Assembly (NCBI GenBank): GCA_964007475.1
Contig: OZ023273.1
Coordinates: 51,461,525-51,525,524 of the forward strand
Direction of reading: 5' to 3'
Source of the DNA: Hybos culiciformis
Lineage: Eukaryota; Arthropoda; Insecta; Diptera; Hybotidae
DNA: 64,000 bases
How positions within the stretch are numbered: position 1 is the first letter of the stretch; each line of letters starts with the position of its first letter. Made by a program: the position numbers and the translations under genes. The notes beneath the pieces are model-generated. The model searched no databases and was not told where the DNA came from. It saw nothing but the letters and a program-made list of their open reading frames with translations. Of this stretch, positions 10,700 to 20,547 are shown piece after piece.

Positions 10700-11625
10700 T
10701 TCTTATATTTTGCTCCGGCACGACCTAACTGTAGCTCCCCACCCAAAATTTTTTTTTCAGGTAATATTAATTTCACCGGAGCTACCTATTTTGAAAAAAA
10801 ATTGTTTTCGTATATTTTGCGTCGGCACGACCTAACCGTACCTCCCTGCCCAAAAATTTTAGAAAAAAAAAAAAAATGTTCGTATATTTTGCTCCGACAC
10901 GACGTAACCGTAGCTCCCCACCCAAAATTTTGTTTCAGGTAATATTAATTTCACCGGAGCTACCTATTTTGAAAAAAAAAATTTTTTTGTATATTTTGCT
11001 CCGGCACGACCTAACCGTAGCTCCCCACCCAAAATTTTTCGGCTGGTAATCTTAATTTCACCGGAGCTACCTTTTAAAAAAAAAAAAAATGTTTCGTATA
11101 TTTTGCTCCGGCACGACCTAACCGTAGCTCCCCACCCAACATTTTTTTTTCAGGTAATATTAATTTCACCGGAGCTACCTATTTTGAAAAAAAAAAAATG
11201 TTTCGTACATTTTGCGTCAGTACGACCTAACCGTACCTCCCTGCCCAAAATTTTTTCGGCTGGTAATCTTAATTTCGCCGGAGCTACTTTTAAAAAAAAA
11301 AAAAAATGTTTCGTATATTTTGCTCCGGCACGACCTAATCGTAGCTTCCCAACCAAAATTTTTTTTTTAGGTAATCTTAATTTCACCGGAGCTACCTATT
11401 TAAAAAAAAAAAATTTCGTATATATTGCTCCGGCACGACCTAACCGTAGCTCCCCACCCAAAATTTTTCGGCTGGTAAACTTAATTTCACCGGAGCTACC
11501 TATTAAAAAAAAAAATTTTCGTATATTTTGCTCCGGCACGACCTAACCGTAGCTCCCCACCCAAAAATTTTTTTTCAAGTAATATTAATTTCACCGGAGC
11601 TACCTATTTTGAAAAAGAATTTGGT
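10700..11625. repeat. ~105-bp tandem repeat array, nine units
   Basis: Nine units begin near 10703, 10808, 10879, 10987, 11094, 11203, 11311, 11416 and 11519. Each has TATTTTGCTCCGGCACGACC, CCGTAGCTCCCCACCC, then CACCGGAGCTACC and a poly(A) spacer. Each unit holds an internal inverted pair (GTAGCTCC and GGAGCTAC). Subtypes alternate: several units have TTCGGCTGGTAATCTT where others have TTTCAGGTAATATT, and two have TACCTCCCTGCCC. The second unit lacks its right half. Open frames crossing the array only reflect the repeat and are not genes. Confidence 0.9.
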
Positions 11626-12934
11626 TTTAAATAACTTATAAACGAAAGATTTTTAAAATTAATTTGAATTTAAATTTTGCGCGCCAAATTATTTTGTTTT
11701 TATAAATAACAAATGATTATTGAACTAACTATTTTGAAAAAAAATAGTTTTAAATAATTTGCAAACTAAAAATTGTTTTGAATATTGAAACGTCAAAAAC
11801 CATGTCAGTTCGAATTCGATTTCGAATTTCGAATGAGTAGAATAAAAATGAATTTTTACGCCCTACAGAATTACTCAATTATATCATACAAAGCGCCTAA
11901 AGAAGTATAAACTTCAAAAATAAAGTTCACGGAATAGATTTATTAGATTTTCAAAAATTAAGCTTATAGGTGAAAATACGACAACGTAACGACAGCGATA
12001 GCGACTGTCAAAAACCATATATTTGTATGAGAATGAAACAATTGAGGCGACTTTTTTATATGAAAAATCGCTGTCGCCGTCGTTGTCGCCCCAATTGTGT
12101 TTTCACCTTATAATTATGAACCGGTAAATTAATTTGAATTCATTAAATATTTTACAAGAATTTTTGGATAAGGTTTTTTAAGGTTTCTAATGCTATTTCT
12201 ATTTTGCCAATCCAAATTTTCCCGTTTAGGAATAACTAGCTTGTCAAAATTATAAGAAATTCTTTTAATTACATGTCCAATAACCAATAAATAAAAATAT
12301 ACAAAAAGATGACAATGCGGAAAATAAGTTTATGAAATCGCTTAGACCAAAAAAAACATTTTTAAAATTTTTTAGACCATCCTTTTTTTTTACAAAGTAA
12401 TTTCACTGTCAAATGGAGTTTGGCAATTAACTAATATTTAAGAAAATTTTAAAATTTTTTTAAATAAATTGGTAAGTTTGGTATCATTTACAACTGAATT
12501 GATTAAAATTAGTAACGAAACTAAAATATGTGTCACAATGTAAAGAAAAGTAAGTGCTAATGAAATTACAGTTGAGGAGCAAAATAATTCAAGTGTCGGA
12601 ATTAAATAGTAACAAAATGGTATAAAAATGTATATAAACATTACAAGATGGACACATTTAATTAAATTGATTATATATTATCGTTGAGTTGAAACGTGAA
12701 TTTAATGAATCCAAAATATTTCGAACAAAATTAAAAATTCCAAATTATAATAAAATAAAAATATTCTAAAGTACAAGCCATCAATTATATTAGTCTGTCA
12801 AATTGTCAATCGATATTTATAGCGAACTTAGCAGATAGAATTATTTCACAAAACTGAAATTTAATTTAATAAAATTTTTCTAATTAATTAACTTTTATTT
12901 TATTCTCTAATTTCTTTATTTCATACTTATGTTA
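11626..12934. other. AT-rich intergenic sequence
   Basis: No coding block was recognised. It contains one small MITE (11969-12107). The rest is AT-rich with homopolymer runs. Confidence 0.5.
11969..12107. mobile_element. 139-bp MITE, GGTGAAAA ends
   Basis: The ends GGTGAAAA and TTTTCACC are inverted. Imperfect inner arms follow, with CGACAACG and CGTTGTCG and with CGACAGCGAT and ATCGCTGTCG. The direct duplication TTATA lies at 11964-11968 and 12108-12112. No coding capacity. Confidence 0.75.
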
Positions 12935-13021
12935 TTGGAACGTAGTTCCTTATTCTACGCTCTTATGGAAAAATTTATTAAAAATTTGAACACTTTAGTG
13001 TCAGTAGATAGTGTCGGTACA

Positions 13022-13143
13022 CACTCCGACGCGATCATAGATTTTGAGCGAGCAATGATTTTTTTTTTTAGCAGCAGTTCCAAAAAATTTTGAAAATATC
13101 GCTGCTAGGCCGCAGCGACCAAAAATATGATCGCGTCGGCGTC
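13022..13143. mobile_element. 122-bp MITE with ~10-bp duplication
   Basis: Inner arms CCGACGCGATCATA and TATGATCGCGTCGG are inverted. They are flanked by a direct TGTCGGTACA at 13012-13021 and 13144-13153. A 9-10 bp duplication would fit a Mutator-like mobiliser, but the element has no protein. Confidence 0.65.
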
Positions 13144-13998
13144 TGTCGGTACATGATAAACAAAAAAAAAAAGTTAAAAAAAATTATTATATTTTTATTA
13201 TATTTTTTTAGGTATTTTAATAAATATTGTGTTTTTTGGTTTGCATTAATAATTAATAGAAATAAAACAAAAAGAATAGTAAACATCCAATGAAATTTAT
13301 AAAATTAAAATCCAAAATTCTATCAAAGTTATCTATCAATATTATCTGTACAAAATAATTCCGATGTTTCACATCTATCAAACGTCCCGCCGGCTCTTGT
13401 ATTTTTTATTGAACTTTGTATGAAAATTGATAAACTTAAATTTTATTTCAATTTTAAAATATTTATAAAATAAAATATTTAGTAAATATTAATTTTTTAT
13501 TATTAACTAATTAATATTTTATAGTTCAAATAAAATTTAGATTTTCATACTAATTTCAATGTTAATAAAAATCTTGTATAATTTTGTCAGTATTATTTTG
13601 CCAATATAAAGGCGCTATTCGGTACCAAGGCAAGTCAAGTCATCTGCCGGCGTTAGATATTTCGATACTTTGCCATTTTGGCTATGATATTTGTTTTTTT
13701 TGTGTTGTAAACAACAAAAACAAAAAATTAAAATTTATAAGTAAATTAATGATACCTGTTAATTTTTTTTAAGTTTAAATAATGAGTCGACGCCGTCGCA
13801 TTTTATATGATTTGATGAAAACTTAAATTTTATTTGATTTTATAAAATATTAATAAAATACTTAGAAAATATTGTTTTTTTATTATTAACTAATTAATAT
13901 TTTATATTTCAAATAAAATTTAGATTTTCATACTAATTTCAATGTAAATAAATATAAATTTCGTATAATTTTGTCAATATAAAGGCGCTATTCGGTAC

Positions 13999-14074
13999 CA
14001 AGTCAAGTCAAGTCAAGTCAAGTCAAGTTAAGTCAAGTCAAGTCAAGTCAAGTCAAGTCAAGTCAAGTCAAGTC
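13999..14074. repeat. (AAGTC)n microsatellite
   Basis: About fifteen AAGTC units, one with a T change (AAGTT). The sister units at about 13630 and 14500 have only two copies at the same place, so the expansion happened inside unit 2. Confidence 0.95.
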
Positions 14075-14619
14075 GTCTGCCGGCGTTAGATATTTCGATA
14101 CTTTGCCACGGCTGACAATTGTTTTTTTTTTGTGTTGCAAAAACAACAAAAACAAAAAATTAAAATTTATAAGTATATTAACGATACCTGTTCATTTTTT
14201 TTAAGTTTTCTTTTCTGTACAAAATAATTCCGATGTTTCACATCTATCAAACGTCCCGCCGGCTCTTGTATTTTTTATTGAACTTTGTATGAAAATTGAT
14301 GAACTTAAATTTTATTTCAATTTATAAAATATTTATAAAATAAAATATTTATTAAATATTAATTTTTTATTATTAACTAATTTATATTTTATAGTTCAAA
14401 TAAAATTTAGATTTTGATACTAATTTCAATGTTAATAAAAATCTTGTATAATTTTGTCAGTATTATTTTGCCAATATAAAGGCGCTATTCGGTACCAAGG
14501 CAAGTCAAGTCGTCTGCCGGCGTTAAATATTTCGATACTTTGCCATTTTGGCTTATGATATTTCTTTTTTTTTTTGTGTTGCAAAAACAACAAAAACAAA
14601 AAATTTAAATTTATAAGTA

Positions 14620-14719
14620 TTCACTTATTTAAATCTCCAAATAGCGACTCCTATGGCGAAAAAAGGCACATACTTATGGGTGAAAAAAATTTAAATAAAT
14701 GGGTTGTCAAAACAGTCAA
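14620..14719. mobile_element. ~100-bp insertion in tandem unit 3
   Basis: Compared with units 1 and 2, unit 3 carries extra sequence between ATAAGTA and TATTAACGATACC. It has short inverted arms (CTTATTTAAAT and ATTTAAATAAAT). No clear target duplication. Probably a small MITE; the call rests on comparison with the sister units. Confidence 0.55.
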
Positions 14720-15175
14720 TATTAACGATACCTGTTAATTTTTTTAAAGTTTAAATAATGAGTCGACGCCGTCGCATTTTATATGATTTGATAAAATGTA
14801 AACAGTCCCTTTCGCGGCAAATAAACAGTCCCTCTCGCGGCAAATAGTAATAGTTTTTTATTGAACGTTGTATGAAAATTGATAAACTTAGAGTCACAAT
14901 TTCTAAATTGAGGACATAATTTTCTGCATTCTGTATAATCTGCTAAAATCCACTACTTATAAAATAATATTTGGCTGACTGAAATCAAAAACTTATAATA
15001 ATACGTGACCGACCGAATTTTCTTACCCATTTTTGCCGCTTTTTTCTTTTCTATACAATTTTAGTTTTTGAATTCACTTAAAAGTAGAAAAAAGTTTCTT
15101 TTTAAATTAATAAAATTTTGAATTGATAAAAAATGAAAATTACTTATATGTACGCTAAGGAACTACGTTCCCATC

Positions 15176-17031
15176 TGGTGTCCCATGACAGCTCTTTTGT
15201 TTTTTTGTATGTATTGTAAGGTTATTGAGAAAATTAATTTAGGTGTAAATATTTTGAAATTATTCTTTATTATTCTTTATTAATCAGGCATCTCCAAATC
15301 ACGACTCGTGAGCCGAATGCGGACTGTGCCGTGAAAGGGCGTAAGTGATTCTAATATACTTAAATGTGTACATTAAAGAGCTTTTCAGATTGAAAAATAA
15401 TTATTTTAATTGAAAATATGTACATACATATATAGTTATTAATATTATATGATTTTTAAATCTTTTATTTGTGGGTTGAGCTACTAGAGTTATCTAGTAT
15501 TTTTTGACTTTGTTAAAAGGACTGACACTCTTATAGCATTGTAATAAGATATCATACTAAAAGTTAAACGACCTTATCTTATTGCACTTTTGCTAGAGTT
15601 TTTTTGTTGTTCAGTTAATTGTTTATGCCCCAGGCTTAAAACACTTGTAAACAAATATCACCGTGTTCAATGAGAATAAATTTAATAACATCTAATCGTA
15701 CATTATTTTCCATGTAATACTTTTAATTGGGATTACCGTGTAAATCATTTATGTTAATTAATCACTAAATATAAAAAATTGTCTATTAGGATATACAACA
15801 TAATTTATATTAGAAATAATTTCTTAAAAGTCTGTTCCTTTTTTTTTAATTTTGAAATAAATAAATGATATATTCCATATCGCAACTGAAAGTATTACAA
15901 GGAAAATAATCTATGATGGATCACAATCGACTGTTATGATTAAGTAAAAATTCTAATTCAGTTGTTTCAATATCTCTTGTTAGGGCAAAAGAACTGTGTT
16001 ATTGTCAAAACGAAAGGATTTTCCCTCTAACGTATTGACCAAAATTTCTTGAGCCATGGTCCTTTGCAATTTCTTCCACTGTTGGCTTATCTATAATACT
16101 TGCCTTTTTTCTATTCCTTGTCGATCTTGTTTTATATTTTTCTCTTCTCCTTCTCCAGGCGTCGATTGTGTTGGGTGGCTATCTCCTTGACCATTGTAAA
16201 AATATTCACTTTTATCTAAAAAAATTCCTATAATTTTATTGATTTGTTTTGTAATGAATTTTAGCGTAGAAAAACAAATGTATAATATTTCATAAAATAT
16301 ACAATATTGGTCTCATTAGACTGTATTTAGTTGTACTTTTTTATTTTATTTAATACTAGACGAAATACCCGGCTTCGCAAGGTAGTACCGAACTTATATT
16401 AATATGAAAACACTTTAATCCAGATTTTGGGCACTAAAAAAAACGGAATTTCAAAATTTGTTACATAATCCCTTCCTCAAAACTATGGTTTTTTTAAAAG
16501 GCTGACATCATCACCAAGGGGTACTATCGGCCATGGGGACTAAGGATATATATGTCATTGTACCCGCAAACGCCATCTAGTGGCCGAAAAACGCAACTGA
16601 ATTTTTTTTGAAATAAAATTTTTGAAATAAAATTACCTATGTTTTAAAAAAAAAATTTTAAAAGTCTCCAAAGACTTCGGAGTAAATTGCATTTATAACT
16701 TTTTCACGCATTTCACCTTTTCACCTTATATTTTTGAAACGGTAAATGGAATCAACCCAAATCTTGTATTTTCCATGTAGAGGGGACAGTTGTACGAAAC
16801 TTTAAAAAAAAAGTTGTTTGAACAACATCCTTTTGAAAAAGGCCTAGAATCAACGAACAAATTTTGAATGAAAAAAAATTAAATTCCTTTTAATTTTGAT
16901 AAACAATCTTTAATTAATTATGATTATTATAATTATGTACATGTGAATTTTTTTCTCTACAACAAAAGTACCTTATGTCACCATTGGTATAAACTAAAAG
17001 CTTTTTGCTGACATTATAACTATAATATTAA
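15176..17031. other. AT-rich sequence with weak coding-like remnants
   Basis: No gene is supported. Near 15287 CAGGCATCTCCAAATC resembles a hAT terminus but no partner end was found. On the minus strand at about 16018-16150 there are short protein-like stretches in two frames (for example KPTVEEIAKDHGSRNFGQ), which may be a decayed coding remnant of unknown origin. Near 16357 the sequence ACTAGACGAAATACCCGGC starts a segment resembling the ends of widespread insect repeats. Confidence 0.4.
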
Positions 17032-17189
17032 TTAATAGGACTGCTTTGGATTCTGCAGCATTTCGTATAGTTGGATTATTTTGTCAGTACCTTTCAAAGG
17101 CTTCCACTTCACGAGATTAAAAATTTGATCAACTGACAACCCGTTAGTGAAACCAAATGTGGCAACTAGGAGCCTAGTTTTATACGTGC
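17032..17189 (-). CDS. possible 3'-terminal exon of an unrecognised gene
   Basis: On the minus strand an acceptor-like TTTATAGCAG (ending at 17190) is followed by an open 158-base stretch to a TAA at 17034-17032. It translates to about 51 residues with normal protein composition, including VATFGFTNGLSVDQIFNLVK and ending LQNPKQSY. I do not recognise the family. It could be a host exon or a piece of a transposon protein. It directly abuts a Merlin-like fragment on the opposite strand, so a transposon origin is possible. Poly(A) signals and upstream exons were not identified. Confidence 0.3.
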
Positions 17190-17226
17190 CTGCTATAAAA
17201 AAAGGCATTCACTATGTTATAAAAAA

Positions 17227-17538
17227 AGGCATTACACGCAATCCATAGAGAGCTCTTGGAGGTATTTGAAAAGGAGAGTAGGTCGCGGAATCATCCGAAA
17301 ATACAATTTAGACATGCATTTATGCGAATTTTTATGGAGAAAACAAAGGAAAAGAGACAACATAGATGAATTTACGCAATTAATTATAGACTACTCGAAA
17401 CCCGTGAAATATTCACGGAAGTTTAATAAATTTGAAATTTTTGAAATACATTTTTTATTACTATTTTGCAACAAATTAGCTTGCAATGCATTTTTCGTAA
17501 TGTTTTTTTATTTATTCCTGCAAATTCTTTATATGTAA
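17227..17538 (+). pseudogene. Merlin/IS1595-like transposase C-terminal remnant
   Basis: The frame at 17236 onward reads TQSIESSWRYLKRRVGRG, then HLCEFLWRKQ and NIDEFTQLI. This matches the C-terminal catalytic block of ISXO2-like (Merlin) transposases, where H-T-Q-x-I-E-x-x-W-x-x-L-K includes the catalytic Glu, followed by a C-E-x-x-W/R element. The upstream two thirds (zinc finger and both Asp) are missing. Homology ends near 17410 and the rest of the frame is AT-rich read-through. No termini or target duplications were found. Assignment is from motif pattern, not a search. Confidence 0.6.
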
Positions 17539-17548
17539 ATTCCAATAG

Positions 17549-17854
17549 ATGTCTCTATACTTTATGTTTTATTTTAACTTCAATAGATGTCTTTTTACTT
17601 ATCTGATGAGGGAATCTGATGAAGGTGACTACCTAATTTCTGCTACACCCTCCAAAGTCAAAAATTTTATGAATAGACAGTTGGATTTCATTTTCTTTTC
17701 TGATTCAGTTGATTGCACTGTTCAAGAAAGTGCAAATATTTTGGTTGAAATCGATAGATTTCAGCCTCCTTTGAATTTTATATTTAGTGTTGTTGAGTCC
17801 AATGAAATAATTCCGCAAAGCTCGTCAGAGTTCAATTTTAATAAAACAGAATAA
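17549..17854 (+). CDS. unrecognised ORF, ~101 codons
   Basis: It starts with ATG at 17549 and ends at 17854. The first ~22 residues look like translated AT-rich spacer. From about residue 23 the composition is protein-like and acidic (SDEGDYLISATPSKVKNF, later QESANILVEIDRFQPPLNF). No domain is recognised. It lies 10 bases after the Merlin remnant frame and could be part of the same decayed element or a fragment of another gene. The true start may be an upstream splice acceptor. Confidence 0.3.
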   Translation: MSLYFMFYFNFNRCLFTYLMRESDEGDYLISATPSKVKNFMNRQLDFIFFSDSVDCTVQESANILVEIDRFQPPLNFIFSVVESNEIIPQSSSEFNFNKTE

Positions 17855-18540
17855 AAAATATTAAAAAATTATGTATCGGTATATTCGATATTGTAAACAG
17901 TGTGAATAGCTCACAAGTAAACTCAAATTAAATCATTTTTTTGGTGTTTCCAAGAAAGTTTATGTGTATTCAATACAGTATATACCTATTTATTTAATTT
18001 AGTAACTTTAACTTTAATTAACTATGTAACTTTTAAAATTAAACTGTTCTTACAAGTAAAAAGAATCTAATTAATTTGAAACTAAAATAGAGTAATAAAT
18101 TAGTTGAAGAATAAATTAATAAATTAGTAAAGCAAACAGATTATTAGAAGCTTTTAACAATAAAATATTTTGTATAATAAAAATAAAAAAAATAAATAAA
18201 TAAAAAAAAAAATTTTAAAAACAACGTTTTTATAACGGAATAAAATAACTAAAAAGTAAAAAATATAATCAGATAATAATTGATAACCTCATACCGATTT
18301 CCCTGAAAATTAATTCTCACGAAAAACGTGGGCCGCCTAAAATTGAACATTTTTATCAATATCGTTTATCCAATACCGGATTTACATAACTTTGCGCCCT
18401 GGGCGGTTTTTGAAAATTGCACCCTATAAATCATACCAAAAGTTATTTATAATAAATGAAAAAAATACTACTAAAGTTAATGTATAAATATATCTTTATT
18501 TTTTAATTTATTAGAATTTTTTTCAACATTTTATTTTTTT
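17855..18540. other. AT-rich spacer
   Basis: Low-complexity AT-rich DNA. No coding block, inverted repeat or RNA-like fold was recognised. Confidence 0.5.
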
Positions 18541-18816
18541 GTTATAACCGCGAAATGAAAAAAAACGAATTTTTGTGTTTCGCGGTTATAACAAAAGTTT
18601 TTGTTATAACCGCGAAATGATAAATATCGAAATTTTGTGTTTCGCGGTTATAACAAAAATTTTTGTTATAACCGCGAAACGAAATTTTTTCAATTTTTTG
18701 CCATATTTTTTCGTGGTTATGACAAAAAAAATTTAAGACATTTTTCGACACTTTTATTTTTTATTTCGCGGTTATGACAAAAAAGTCTCGCGGTTATGAC
18801 ATTCGCGGTTATGTCA
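18541..18816. repeat. array of CGCGGTTATAAC palindromes
   Basis: Three successive foldback units lie at 18541-18592, 18603-18654 and 18664-18722. Each starts GTTATAACCGCGAAA and ends TTTCGCGGTTATAAC or a variant. Single arms follow, ending ATTCGCGGTTATGTCA at about 18816. The ending is shared with the copy at 455-516. Each unit could form a ~15-bp stem with an AT-rich loop. Confidence 0.85.
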
Positions 18817-18998
18817 TGTATAGCCGTAGATATAGTACACTCATTTATGTATTTCTACATTTTTTCGAATATGTAGATAGGTATTCCTATTTTTTTTATT
18901 CAAGTCAAATAAATTCAGAAAAAACTTTAATTCCAAGAACTTTAATTTTACTTTTTGAGTCAAGAAAATTTTTAAAGCAAATTTTTTTGATAGATTTA

Positions 18999-19414
18999 TG
19001 TAGTGGCACTCGGACACACAAACCCCTAAAATTAATCATCTTTAAAATATCGTATGATTTATATACAATTCTAATTGTTCAGATTATTAAATAATAATTA
19101 ACAGTATATAAATCATACGATGTGCAAAAAATGATATTTTCCTCAATTTTGACCTGAAATAAAATTCAGGTAAAGAAATTATATTTTAGTCAAAATCAGA
19201 ATTTTGAAGAATCAACTTCTAAATTAAATTAAAATTAAAATTGTATAAGTTTGGATATATAAAAATTGCTTTTATGTTAATTGAATTATGGATGAATGTA
19301 AAAATGGATTATTAATGTAATAAATATAGATGTAAAGATTTTACATCGTATACAATTAATATACGGAGTTTCATTATTGAACGCAACCTTATGGTATACA
19401 ACTTGACCACTACA
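18999..19414 (+). repeat. 5' LTR of gypsy copy 2
   Basis: 416 bp, TG...CA. It contains an internal inverted pair around ATCGTATGATTTATATAC and GTATATAAATCATACGAT. I compared it by eye with 24593-25008 and found no difference. Confidence 0.95.
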
Positions 19415-19416
19415 AT

Positions 19417-19428
19417 TGGTGACCCCGA
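19417..19428 (+). other. primer binding site, tRNA-Trp type
   Basis: TGGTGACCCCGA starts two bases after the LTR. It is complementary to the CCA end of tRNA-Trp as used by CsRn1-clade elements. The match ends after 12 bases. Confidence 0.75.
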
Positions 19429-20547
19429 AAAAGAACTTCAACCCGAAAAAGAACTTCAACCAAAAAAAGAACTTCATCCAAAAAAGCATATCATCCAAAA
19501 AAGAACTTCATCTTCAAAAGGAAACATCCTTCAAAAGACCAACAAGCACAACTTCTATCATCACCAACAGCCTATGAAACATCAATATAATTAACGAAGA
19601 AAAATCAACGTATATCACTATCAAGCAAAATCAACGCATCACATCGCATCAAAACTAATTAAACATTTTTTTAGGGCTACATAAGTATAATTTTTCTTAC
19701 TTAAATATATTTTTTTCTTCAGGGCTTCACACAGACAAAAAAAAAAAAAAAGGAAAATTTTTTAATAATTTTTATTGATAAAATTTTTTTTTACTTTTAA
19801 AATATTTTTTGTTCTACTCAATATTACAATATTTTTGTAAGGGGTAATTTTAAAAAAAAAGATTTTTTAATCATATTTTTTTTAATAAATTAACAAATAA
19901 TTACTTCAAAAAAAAAAAAAAAAAAAATAAAATTATTATTTCAAAATTACAAAATTTTGATTTTGACTCGTCGCTCAACGCTTACTCAAAAACTTACATA
20001 CTTCTATGCAAAAGTATTAACATTTTTTTTTACAAAAAAAAAAAAAAAAAAATTTTTTTGTTTTTTTTACCTACAAAAAATAAAAAAGAAAAAACTTTAC
20101 GAAAAATTAGAAAAGAAATTTTTTTTTGGTTAATTTCAATATATTTTTACAATAATCTTTTCACAAAATATTTTGTATAAAGATTGTTTTCAAAAAAATT
20201 TTTTTATTTTTTTTTTTTCTCAACAATAATTTTTTCATTAAAAATTTTTTGTTACAAAATTATTTTTTTTAATTTACATACAAAATTTTTAATTGCAACA
20301 TATTTTTTTAGGAGAATCTTTTTAGAATTTTTTTTTAACAAAAATAATTTTTGTGCATTATTTTCTGGCCTCGTACAATTAAAATTAACTTACCTGGAAA
20401 ACCTTAAAATCGCATAAAAAATTTTTGGTTTGCTTACATCATAAAACTTGAATAATATTTTAATTCTTCATTACAAATTTGTTTTGATTTTTATTATTGA
20501 TTTCTACTTTCAAATTTTATTTTAAACACACACATTTTGTTTACAAT

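Larger units (their letters stand above)
6735..10702 (+). mobile_element. CsRn1-like Ty3/gypsy retrotransposon copy 1, 5'-truncated
   Basis: Order: gag (5'-truncated), pol (PR-RT-RNase H-integrase), polypurine tract GGAAGGGGGG (10421-10430) and the start of a 3' LTR (TGTAGTGG at 10434). There is no 5' LTR, primer site or gag N terminus. The copy is related to but clearly diverged from copy 2 at 18999-25008; it has the same CHCC-type gag finger and gene order, with more A/T-ending codons. Its outer edges are odd: a ~36-bp stretch at 6735-6770 recurs inverted at 10667-10702 (34 of 36 identical). Pol is open, so truncation is recent or pol is still under constraint. Confidence 0.9.
13347..14800. 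repeat. tandem repeat of three ~0.4-0.55 kb units
   Basis: The block GGCGCTATTCGGTACCAAG followed by GTCTGCCGGCGTTAGATA-like sequence occurs near 13610, 13984 and 14483. The block CCGATGTTTCACATCTATCA occurs near 13361 and 14230. ATGAGTCGACGCCGTCGC ends units 1 and 3. Unit 2 lacks the CCGATGTTTC start and carries the expanded AAGTC run. Unit 3 has an extra ~100 bp at about 14620-14719. Open frames here are accidental. Confidence 0.85.
12940..15175. repeat. ~2.2-kb unit bounded by GGAACGTAGTTCC inverted termini
   Basis: GGAACGTAGTTCCTTA near 12938-12953 recurs inverted as TAAGGAACTACGTTCC near 15156-15172. Each end is itself nearly palindromic. The unit encloses a MITE, a three-unit tandem repeat and a microsatellite. 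No target duplication is convincing and no transposase is seen, so calling it a mobile element is inference. Confidence 0.45.

Noticed and set aside
10694..11546. Open frames of 78-147 codons across the tandem array on both strands
   Set aside because: They translate the ~105-bp repeat itself, with poly-Lys and poly-Phe from the A/T runs. They have no domain and shift with repeat length.
13999..14074. CRISPR-like repeat array
   Set aside because: It is a simple 5-bp microsatellite without spacers, in a eukaryotic genome.
15287..15350. Left end of a hAT element (CAGGCATCTCCAAATC)
   Set aside because: No inverted partner end or 8-bp duplication was found within several kb, so no element is called.
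20184..20417. 77-codon ORF upstream of gag in gypsy copy 2
   Set aside because: Phe/Lys-rich translation of the poly(T)/poly(A) leader. Its position is untranslated in related elements.
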